Source of the DNA: Bacteroidota bacterium | GTDB lineage: Bacteria; Bacteroidota; Bacteroidia; Chitinophagales; Saprospiraceae | DNA length: 9,067 bases | NCBI GenBank assembly: GCA_008501835.1 | Contig: QQUB01000278.1 | Location: 1 to 9,067, forward strand | Direction of reading: 5' to 3' | Shown: piece after piece, positions 1 to 6,035 of the stretch | Layout: the number at the start of each line of letters is the position of its first letter | How positions within the stretch are numbered: position 1 is the stretch's first letter | Notes under the pieces: generated by a model | The model's input: only the letters and a program-made list of their open reading frames with translations | Database searches by the model: none | What the model was told of the DNA's origin: nothing | Position numbers and translations under genes: made by a program

Positions 1-518
1 GCCTTTGATTGTTCAAACAGCGGTTTGTGTTTGACGATATAGAGGGCAGTAAGTGAAAAGAAACTGTCCCACTGGGCGCAGGTTTCTTTTACAATCTCTC
101 CCTGATCGTCGCCATCCGGGATAAGCGGTCCAGGCCAGTAGTCAAAGTTACCCTGATTACGTCCGTAAGTTTGGGCAGCTACTTTGAGGTTTCCACCATC
201 ATCGAGTCCACCGAGCCAAACAGCACCCGCAAAAATAGAAGATACCGGAGGTTCACCCGGAGCTACTTTTGGAACTACATAAAGCCCATCATCACCATCC
301 CACCAAACGTCACCACCGGTCGTCAAACGAGCTCTTACGTTATTAATAGCCTGGTCGATCTGGGAGATCGCGTTATCACAATTCTCCCTGTAGCTGATCT
401 CCTCATTATTATTATCTGAAGAAGGTCTGTCGTGTAATTCGGGGTTGATATGTGCACTTGCGACAGTAAACATACCAAGACCGATGATACTCAACAGCCA
501 GGTTTTTAGATTACGCAT
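1..518 (-). CDS. Secreted protein, N-terminal part, probably a type IX-secreted surface protein (runs off left edge)
   Basis: The frame is open from an ATG at 518 to the left edge, giving 172 whole codons with no stop, so only the N-terminus is present. Residues 1-22 form a signal peptide: basic MRNLK, a hydrophobic core, and a likely cleavage after VASA. The mature part has the segment RLTTGGDVWWDGDDG (about 64-78), then a VVPK stretch, SSIFAGAVWLGGLDDGG (93-109), KVAAQTYGRN and YWPGPL (127-132). From memory this is the conserved N-terminal region of very large secreted proteins of Saprospiraceae and relatives that carry a type IX sorting domain at the C-terminus. That end lies outside the window, so secretion by this route is inferred. 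Cysteines are at 47 and 147. An in-frame ATG at 539 would add seven residues (MQIKIFK). I prefer 518 because it gives the better signal peptide. The gene lies 100 bases downstream of the receptor on the same strand and may be co-transcribed with it. Its biochemical function cannot be read from this part. Confidence 0.85.
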   Translation of the reverse strand, partial: MRNLKTWLLSIIGLGMFTVASAHINPELHDRPSSDNNNEEISYRENCDNAISQIDQAINNVRARLTTGGDVWWDGDDGLYVVPKVAPGEPPVSSIFAGAVWLGGLDDGGNLKVAAQTYGRNQGNFDYWPGPLIPDGDDQGEIVKETCAQWDSFFSLTALYIVKHKPLFEQSK

Positions 519-539
519 TTTAAAAATTTTTATTTGCAT

Positions 540-598
540 AATGAATTATTTAAAAAACCAGGAATCGGGAAAACAAACTTAAATAATTCATTTTCCCG
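540..598 (-). repeat. Two interleaved inverted repeats between receptor and secreted-protein genes
   Basis: Bases 540-553 (AATGAATTATTTAA) are the exact reverse complement of 579-592, giving 14-base arms around a 25-base loop. A second perfect pair, 566-573 (CGGGAAAA) with 591-598 (TTTTCCCG), has 8-base arms. The arms alternate A-B-A'-B' and the last two share two bases, so in the leftward transcript they could form a pseudoknot of slightly shortened stems or two alternative hairpins. A run of six T lies on the minus strand just after the 8-base hairpin, inside the long one. The structure sits between the receptor stop and the downstream start, so an attenuator, a processing site or a 3'-end stabiliser are all possible. 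The repeats are directly visible; the role is inference. Confidence 0.6.
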
Positions 599-618
599 CA
601 TTCCATGTTCGATTCTTA

Positions 619-3600
619 TTAGAAACTAAAACTTGCACCAATGAAAATTCTTCTAGGCAAGCTGAAGTTATTTGGATTCAGCAATGACCACTGGTAAGAA
701 GCGTAATATGCTTCGATCTCACGCTTTGAATTCTCAATCTGATTGATCTTACTGATACCGTTGGCAGAAGCGAGGAATCCATCATCATCCGGTGCCCCTG
801 TTGCTGGGTAAACATTGATCACATTACGTTTATCAAGTACATTGGAAACCCTCATGTAAACATTGAAGGTATAGTTGTTAGCCAATCTGAAAGTCTTGTC
901 GATTCTCAGGTTCAACCAGTTGTTCCATGGCTTACGAGCACCGTTGATCGCACCAGAGATCTGGGTTCCACCCAATTCTGCAGGTGTCAGGTACTTGGTG
1001 TAAGGACGTCCGGAAACAGCTGTAAACTGGAGATTAAGTCCTGCGTTAGCGAAAATCTGAACGCCAAACAACTCAGGGCCATTATAAGCATCTCCTGAAC
1101 GGTAACGGTAGTCGAGAGAAGCAACCACTCTGTGGCGCTCATCAAATGAAAGTGGTGACAATGTTCTGATCACACCACGACTGGTCAAACCTCTTGAAGA
1201 GTTGGCATCAGATCCCGTACCGTCAGCAAACTGAAGCGTGTAGTTCGCAAGCAAGCTAACATTACCGGTTCTTCTCAGGTCATACTGGAAGGAGAAACCT
1301 TTTACAGTTCCGAAGTCCAGGTTATCGTAAGTATCATACTGACCGATAAAAGGAACAGGGAAAATAGTACGGAAGGTGATCATATCACGCATTTCCTTGT
1401 AATATGCAGAAACCTTCAATGCAGAAGAGTTAGAGAGTTTCTGCTGGAATCCTACCTCGTAATCAACCGTTTTCTCAGGTTTGAGGTTTGGATTGTTTTT
1501 GATAACCCCTGCCTCATCTGTGAAATAGAAGTAATCTCTTGGAGAAGCAATGGAATTTGTCGGTGGACGCTGAACCAATACATCGTAGTGAGCAAAGAAG
1601 TTCGCCTTATCAGAGATAGGGAATGAGAAAGCCAAACGTGGCATAACATTCACCTGAGCCTCGTAATCTTCGAAAGATACGCTAGGATCAAAATCACGAC
1701 TCTTGATAAAGTTTGGAATATCTTCAATTCTTGCATCTCTATATTTAGGATTCACCTGACCACTACCGAAAATGAGGGTAGGGTTGTTAACAGGTTCACC
1801 ATTGGCGCGGAACCATTCATCACCGGTACGGTATGCCAGAACGTTATCTCCTTCACTTGTATAAACTTTATAATCATCTCCGATATTTCCTGGCTGGTCT
1901 CCTCCGAAATTGGAATGGAATTCACCCGCTCCCATAATCTCGTAAAGAGAGTAAATGTCTTTCAACACTTTGGTGTTTGCGTCATAACTGTCAATACGAA
2001 CACCCAAACGGAAGATTACATCCTTAAAGGTAAACTTATCCTGAATGTAAGCCGCTGTATAGATCGGACGGGCAGGAGCAACCGGGAAGGTTCTCACACC
2101 ATTTTCATCTTCAGCAAAGAAGAAATCATTAAATGATCCGTTAAATTCTTCACCCAGATAAGTATATCCGTAATAACCGAGTATTCCCTGGTCGTTCAAC
2201 TCCTTCGCCGCAAACATGTCAAGGCTCAGCTGATCAGGTGTCAAACCATCCAGATCAACAAACTGATCAAGACCTACACCCAGAGATTCTCTGATCCTGC
2301 GGTAGAACAGGTTATCCGCATCTTCGGAAAATTCAACTCCATATAATGGAACCTGAGGGAAGAAGTTTCCTGCAGGCGTTACTACGTCGATGTAACCGAT
2401 AGTATCTGTATCAATAGTAGGGAGACGAGTTTCCGGATCGAGTGGAATACCACTGATGTGCTCGTTTACTTTCTGACGAGCAATACTCCAGAGACCTCTT
2501 GGAGCCACGCTATAAGCACGGCTTGTTCTTTGCTCCCAGGCAATACCGATCTGAATATTATGACGTCCCTTGTCAGAACCGCCTGGCACGAGATCAAATG
2601 CGGCATTGGCATTCATGGTATAAATATCATTATCAACCTTACGAGCCAGATTATATACTGTTCCTACATTAGAATGGAATCCCCAGGAACCGGTAAATGT
2701 ACCGTTCACTGTACCATTATAGGATACAAAATCAGTTCTGTTGATCAGGTCATTTGTTGTTGCACCTGTAAAGATGTAAGATCCAACAGATGAGTTCAGC
2801 CCTTCTCCCGTAGGAATACCCAGGTAGTTATTGTAATTGGCCAGAACAGCATTCTGCTGACCAGGCACATATTCTCTCAATACCTGCTGGTAACCACTGT
2901 TAACGATCTGCTGATCAATCTCTTCGCCGGTTTCCGGGTCAAAAATTGGTACAATACGGAAAGTTGGCACCCACTCGTGATTCAATTGACCAACGAAACC
3001 GTAGTCAAAGTAATTTTCTCCGTGGTGAAGATCCGTACGGTTATTCAGGTTGTTCTCATAACCTACCTGCAGTGTATAAGATACATTCTGGATCAATGAG
3101 CTTTTACCTTCTCCATCTGTTCCTGCTCCACCGAGGCGGTGACGGAAACGGAAATTACCACGGTAAGTATCATTGAAATCAATCGGGTTATTGTGGCTGT
3201 TATAAACTCTCCATCCACCCGGAGTGAATTTATTTTCACGTTTTGACATTACCCCTGTAAGGGTTACATCAATCTGATCGCTCAAACGAGCATCCAGCTT
3301 TGCGGTCAGGTCATAACGTTTGAAATCCTCATATGGACGCGCATCCAGTGCATCAACATGATCATTAGTTAAGAAGTCTGCAGCTACCAGAGGGTCTCCA
3401 CCAACATCAATGATCGGATTGGCTTCGAGTTCGGCAAGTGCATCATCTTTTATGCGGTAAACATTTGTTGCTGGAGGGTCATCATCCTGGTTGTAGGTAT
3501 AACGTCCTGACAAACGGAAACCGAGAATGGAAACTCCTTCCTTATTTTTAAGGATCGGCCCACTCATGTTCAAACCAATAAGGTTATTATTGTAGGCGTC

Positions 3601-4317
3601 GAGAAAACTTGATGTCTCTGCCTCAACACCTCCATTGAATTTGGAAGAAGGTCCTTTGGTGGTAATGGAAATGATACCACCGGTAACATCACCATACTGT
3701 GCAGCAACACCACCGGTAATTACCTGAAGCTGATCGATCTCAGATTCAGGAACCAAACTTCCCTGAACACGGATACCATCTACATAATAGTTGGTCGCAT
3801 CGGAACGGGAACCACGAATGGCAATTGCTCCTCCTTCATCTGCAGAAGACAAACCTGCTGCGGTAGAAGCCAGGGCGTTGATATTACGTGTCGGCAGGTT
3901 CTTAATATCATCACCAGTGATCACACGACCCTGGGTGGTATTATCCTGCTCGATCAGCGGAGCTTTGTACCCCGTAACTACAACTTCCTGGAGGTTCTGC
4001 CCCTTGGTCATTTTCATGTCGAGTTTAATTGCTTTTCCAGCCAACACTTTTACATCTTCGATGCGTTGGGTAGAAAATTCCACAGAACTGAACTCAACTG
4101 CATAAGTTCCGGGGTCAATATTGGAAAAGGAATAATTACCATCAAAATCCGAAATTGTACCTCCAATGTAATTACCGTTTTTGTGCAGGGTAATATTTAC
4201 ATTAAAAGCCGGTTCTCCGGTCTCCTCTTCCGTCACCTTACCTGCGAGAGAAGTCTGCGCGGTAGCAATGCTTCCCATCAAGAAAAGTGAACAAAACAGT
4301 AGTAAATAACGTGCCAT
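619..4317 (-). CDS. TonB-dependent outer-membrane receptor with carboxypeptidase-regulatory-like N-terminal domain
   Basis: This 1232-residue protein should form an outer-membrane beta-barrel that imports a ligand using energy from TonB-ExbBD. Residues 1-20 are a signal peptide with probable cleavage after IATA. Residues about 22-103 form a carboxypeptidase-regulatory-like beta domain (AGKVTEEETGEPAFNVNITL, then GGTISDFDGNYSFSNIDPGTY). QEVVVTGY at 110-117 is the usual TonB-box-like joint. The plug domain spans about 125-221, with AIAIRGSRSDATNYYVDGIRV and GGVAAQYGDVTGGIISITTK. The rest is barrel, with NPNLKPEKTVDYEVGFQQ and LSPLSFDERHRVVASLDYRY, and it ends in the aromatic residue typical of outer-membrane proteins (GASFSF). 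It lacks the usual look of a SusC and has no SusD neighbour, so glycan import is not supported and the substrate is unknown. Long loops rich in aspartate and asparagine suggest large extracellular surfaces. No Shine-Dalgarno site is present; the start is preceded by an A/T-rich leader. The gene is intact. Confidence 0.96.
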   Translation of the reverse strand: MARYLLLFCSLFLMGSIATAQTSLAGKVTEEETGEPAFNVNITLHKNGNYIGGTISDFDGNYSFSNIDPGTYAVEFSSVEFSTQRIEDVKVLAGKAIKLDMKMTKGQNLQEVVVTGYKAPLIEQDNTTQGRVITGDDIKNLPTRNINALASTAAGLSSADEGGAIAIRGSRSDATNYYVDGIRVQGSLVPESEIDQLQVITGGVAAQYGDVTGGIISITTKGPSSKFNGGVEAETSSFLDAYNNNLIGLNMSGPILKNKEGVSILGFRLSGRYTYNQDDDPPATNVYRIKDDALAELEANPIIDVGGDPLVAADFLTNDHVDALDARPYEDFKRYDLTAKLDARLSDQIDVTLTGVMSKRENKFTPGGWRVYNSHNNPIDFNDTYRGNFRFRHRLGGAGTDGEGKSSLIQNVSYTLQVGYENNLNNRTDLHHGENYFDYGFVGQLNHEWVPTFRIVPIFDPETGEEIDQQIVNSGYQQVLREYVPGQQNAVLANYNNYLGIPTGEGLNSSVGSYIFTGATTNDLINRTDFVSYNGTVNGTFTGSWGFHSNVGTVYNLARKVDNDIYTMNANAAFDLVPGGSDKGRHNIQIGIAWEQRTSRAYSVAPRGLWSIARQKVNEHISGIPLDPETRLPTIDTDTIGYIDVVTPAGNFFPQVPLYGVEFSEDADNLFYRRIRESLGVGLDQFVDLDGLTPDQLSLDMFAAKELNDQGILGYYGYTYLGEEFNGSFNDFFFAEDENGVRTFPVAPARPIYTAAYIQDKFTFKDVIFRLGVRIDSYDANTKVLKDIYSLYEIMGAGEFHSNFGGDQPGNIGDDYKVYTSEGDNVLAYRTGDEWFRANGEPVNNPTLIFGSGQVNPKYRDARIEDIPNFIKSRDFDPSVSFEDYEAQVNVMPRLAFSFPISDKANFFAHYDVLVQRPPTNSIASPRDYFYFTDEAGVIKNNPNLKPEKTVDYEVGFQQKLSNSSALKVSAYYKEMRDMITFRTIFPVPFIGQYDTYDNLDFGTVKGFSFQYDLRRTGNVSLLANYTLQFADGTGSDANSSRGLTSRGVIRTLSPLSFDERHRVVASLDYRYRSGDAYNGPELFGVQIFANAGLNLQFTAVSGRPYTKYLTPAELGGTQISGAINGARKPWNNWLNLRIDKTFRLANNYTFNVYMRVSNVLDKRNVINVYPATGAPDDDGFLASANGISKINQIENSKREIEAYYASYQWSLLNPNNFSLPRRIFIGASFSF

Positions 4318-4350
4318 AAATTTTTATTTTAAAATCTACAATACAATGTG

Positions 4351-4569
4351 CTCTTAAGAATATTTTTAATGCTTTCTCGAAAAACCAAATACTCAATCCA
4401 ACTCATATGACAATCATTAGCCGGAAAAACGGATAATTTGGTTTAATGGATAATTGAAATCATTCATCCACTTTTCCAGAATTCCATCCATCCTTTAGAA
4501 TTGGAACAATAATTTACGTTTTACGATATTTTCAATCTAAATTTTTAAGCTTACTCTTAAAAATATTTT
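4351..4569. repeat. Near-identical 16-base direct repeats upstream of the receptor
   Basis: CTCTTAAGAATATTTT at 4351-4366 and CTCTTAAAAATATTTT at 4554-4569 differ at one base and lie 203 bases apart in the same orientation. The right-hand copy overlaps an inverted repeat (4541-4549 with 4556-4564, six-base loop). They could be regulator sites for the receptor, but the sequence is so A/T-rich that chance similarity is possible. Confidence 0.4.
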
Positions 4570-4928
4570 GTGTGAGGCGGTCAGGATGTGCAGCGAAAAG
4601 TTTTTCCTGGAAGGGAATATTGCCAACCATACCAGTCCTCGTCCAATTGCTTTTTATCAGGTTTCTAAAGGGATTACTTTGTTTTAATGGCTACAATTTC
4701 AACATTGTGTTTTTCAAAAATCGTCGGGAATGATACTTTTCCATCAAAACAACAGGGAAAATCGCGTGCAATGTTAAGAAAAATAGCCTGCTTTTCAAAA
4801 CAACAAATGACTGCTGTCAAACAAAAGACAAACCCGTCAAAGTAATTATCGGATTTGCCTGATTTTATGCGGTCAATAATTGGTTTTGAGAATTTGTAGA
4901 TGTGGTCTGTAGTGCCTTTGTTCCTCAA
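4532..4928 (-). pseudogene. Possible decayed or frameshifted gene remnant, unrecognised
   Basis: An open frame starting with TTG at 4928 runs to a stop at 4674 and encodes 84 residues with six cysteines, ending in FEKHNVEIVAIKTK. A second frame, open from 4690 to a TGA at 4532, encodes the coding-like tail NPFRNLIKSNWTRTG, then GNIPFQEKLFAAHPDRL, then FKSKLKNLD. Removing one A from the AAAA run at about 4684-4688 would join them into one protein of about 131 residues (VAIKQSNPF at the joint). There is no ATG in the first frame. I do not recognise the family. The abrupt start, the missing ATG and the frame change suggest a relic or the 3' end of a lost gene. It could instead be non-coding DNA with a chance open frame. 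Both halves use codons such as GAC, CAC, ATC and GGC, which favours past coding. Confidence 0.35.
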
Positions 4929-4955
4929 AAGTAAATTTTTTAATTGTATCTACAA
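4926..4955 (-). promoter_or_regulatory. Leftward Bacteroidota-type promoter
   Basis: On the minus strand TTG (4955-4953) is followed after 19 bases by TACTTTTG (4933-4926), an exact match to the Bacteroidota consensus TTG-N19-TAnnTTTG. Transcription would start near 4920. The only intact gene downstream is the receptor, about 600 bases away, so this promoter would give a long leader or serve the remnant at 4532-4928. No equally good match lies closer to the receptor start. Confidence 0.45.
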
Positions 4956-5118
4956 TATTATTTTTCAACAAAAGTCAGGTTTCTGACCGTAGAAAAGGAA
5001 CAATAGAACAGTGAAGCGGTAAAACATGGTAAACGACGCTTTTGTGATACAATCTCAATCATTCATTTTCAATCATTAGCAATCTTCTTCAATGTTTTTT
5101 ACTAAAACCCAAAACTAC

Positions 5119-5155
5119 TTTTAAATTTTACATTGATAATTTTAAATTTTACATT
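5119..5155 (+). repeat. Twin 16-base direct repeat with 21-base period in the lipoprotein promoter region
   Basis: TTTTAAATTTTACATT occurs perfectly at 5119-5134 and 5140-5155, separated by GATAA. The 21-base period equals two helical turns, placing both copies on the same DNA face, and the second copy ends ten bases before the TAnnTTTG element. This is a plausible paired binding site for a regulator. A recent small duplication is the alternative. Role inferred. Confidence 0.6.
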
Positions 5156-5164
5156 TCCCCAATC

Positions 5165-5172
5165 TATCTTTG
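5165..5172 (+). promoter_or_regulatory. Promoter -7 element (TATCTTTG) of the lipoprotein gene
   Basis: TATCTTTG matches TAnnTTTG exactly and lies 20 bases before the lipoprotein start codon, leaving a very short leader. There is no good TTG at the usual 19-22 base distance upstream; that stretch is A/T-rich and lies in the twin repeat. The promoter may therefore depend on an activator. Confidence 0.5.
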
Positions 5173-5180
5173 CACTCCAA

Positions 5181-5186
5181 AAGGAG
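5181..5186 (+). promoter_or_regulatory. Shine-Dalgarno site AAGGAG deciding the lipoprotein start
   Basis: AAGGAG sits six bases before the ATG at 5193, an ideal spacing. It fixes the start there and excludes a longer frame from the TTG at 5133. Strong Shine-Dalgarno sites are uncommon in Bacteroidota, and the other genes in this window lack one. Confidence 0.75.
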
Positions 5187-5192
5187 ATTTCG

Positions 5193-5879
5193 ATGAAATA
5201 CATTTCTGCTATTCTTTTGGTTTTTGTTGTCATTTTTTCAAGTGGTTGCAAACAGCAGGAAACTCCCGTCACTGAACCTACCATATTCGAAGATTACTTC
5301 ATTCGTTACCTCTCTCAGGAAAAGCAATTAAAAGCACAAGCCGTTTTTGGAATCGGCGACATGGTAACAACTGCAACAGCTTTTGTTCCGGTTGGCGGCG
5401 CAGCCTTCATGAGCAGTGGCATGGAAATGAGAAAGATCAGTGATGATTTGGTCCGGTATACTCAGGAAATGAATACCGAATATCAAAAATCCTTCAGGTT
5501 CAGATACAAAAACACCCTGGGGCAGGCCAATAATTATGAAATCAGCATGACTCCCGTGCAGGACTTCTTCATCCAGAGCGAAGTCAGTAAATCCAATGGT
5601 CTGGACCTCGTTATCAATGGAGGCCTCCTTGCTGAAGGCGAAACACTGGTTTTTATTTTCTCCGACCAGAACAGCGTCGCTGCATCATTTGATATAAACG
5701 GCCCAACTAAAGACATCTCCTATCATCTCCCCCCTGAAGCAATTAAAAATCTAACCCCGGGAGCGGGTAAATTATATATCGTAAAGAAAACCAATAAGAA
5801 CGAAAGCCTGGATCACAGAGAGATTCATGCGGAAATAGAATTTTATACCAATGATCTGGACATTGAGATCGTAGAGTGA
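5193..5879 (+). CDS. Lipoprotein of unknown function
   Basis: The product has 228 residues. The start at 5193 is chosen for the Shine-Dalgarno site and because it gives a short, ideal lipoprotein signal. Residues 1-18 are a signal peptide with a hydrophobic core (AILLVFVVIF) and a lipobox SSGC, with the lipidated cysteine at 19. The mature start CKQQET has lysine at +2 and a glutamate nearby, compatible with outer-membrane placement; surface exposure is uncertain. The body begins with FEDYFIRYLSQEKQLKAQ (32-49). It then has alternating hydrophobic strands, for example LDLVINGG (138-144), TLVFIFSDQ (151-159), VAASFDINGPT (162-172) and KLYIVKK (193-199), suggesting a beta-sandwich C-terminal half. 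I recognise no enzymatic motif or named family. Spacing to carB is 156 bases, filled partly by the heptamer array, so co-transcription is possible but unproven. Confidence 0.85.
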   Translation: MKYISAILLVFVVIFSSGCKQQETPVTEPTIFEDYFIRYLSQEKQLKAQAVFGIGDMVTTATAFVPVGGAAFMSSGMEMRKISDDLVRYTQEMNTEYQKSFRFRYKNTLGQANNYEISMTPVQDFFIQSEVSKSNGLDLVINGGLLAEGETLVFIFSDQNSVAASFDINGPTKDISYHLPPEAIKNLTPGAGKLYIVKKTNKNESLDHREIHAEIEFYTNDLDIEIVE

Positions 5880-5881
5880 GA

Positions 5882-5948
5882 CAGTCTTCAGTCATCAGTC
5901 ATCAGTCATCAGTCATCAGTCATCAGTCATCAGTCTTCAGTCATCAGT
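5882..5948 (+). repeat. Tandem heptamer array (CAGTCAT, about 9.5 copies)
   Basis: Nine full seven-base units run from 5882 to 5944, followed by a partial CAGT. Seven units are CAGTCAT; units 1 and 8 are CAGTCTT, so the pattern is perfect except for one T in each variant. The array starts three bases after the lipoprotein stop and ends 87 bases before the carB start. Such arrays change length by slipped-strand replication. Since seven is not a multiple of three, all plus-strand reading frames of the array are equivalent and free of stops. Confidence 0.95.
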
Positions 5949-6035
5949 AAGCAGAACTCCATTAAACAACTTGAACCATTTAAACAAAACATATTGAATG
6001 GCGAGCAAAGCGAGCCGGAAACTTATTAAACAGCT

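Larger units (their letters stand above)
4318..5192. other. 875-base region without an intact gene between divergent receptor and lipoprotein genes
   Basis: Bases 4318-4531 are A/T-rich and hold short repeats but no credible open frame. AAATAAAAATTT (minus strand, 4329-4318) directly precedes the receptor start and recurs before the secreted-protein gene (535-524), so it looks like a shared leader motif. GGATAATT occurs at 4431-4438 and 4448-4455. Bases 4532-4928 carry a possible gene remnant. Bases 4956-5118 show only a small hairpin (GTCAG 4974-4978 with CTGAC 4983-4987), a repeated TCAATCATT (5055-5063 and 5069-5077) and a leftward TAGTTTTG element at 5117-5110 without a good upstream partner. 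Bases 5119-5192 form the lipoprotein control region. Confidence 0.6.

Noticed and set aside
171..419. Plus-strand open frame of 82 residues
   Set aside because: It lies antisense to the secreted-protein gene, whose protein has a signal peptide and a recognisable conserved region; the plus-strand product resembles nothing.
3791..4105. Plus-strand open frame of 104 residues, and similar ones at 1915-2136, 2458-2793, 2946-3176 and 4066-4290
   Set aside because: All are antisense to the intact receptor gene and have no protein character of their own.
4586..4687. Plus-strand small open frame starting MCSEKFFLEG (33 residues)
   Set aside because: It overlaps the minus-strand frame that looks more coding, and has no ribosome site or promoter.
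5133..5192. Extended lipoprotein start at TTG 5133
   Set aside because: It would put 20 extra residues before the signal peptide and ignore the Shine-Dalgarno site and promoter element that point to 5193.
5102..5284. Minus-strand open frame of 60 residues
   Set aside because: It covers the lipoprotein promoter, ribosome site and signal peptide on the opposite strand, and it is low-complexity.
5882..5948. Heptamer array as a CRISPR
   Set aside because: The units are seven bases long and directly adjacent, with no spacers.
6000..6016. Repeated GCGAGC (GCGAGCAAAGCGAGC) before carB as an operator
   Set aside because: Only two short copies in one place; too little to support a site.
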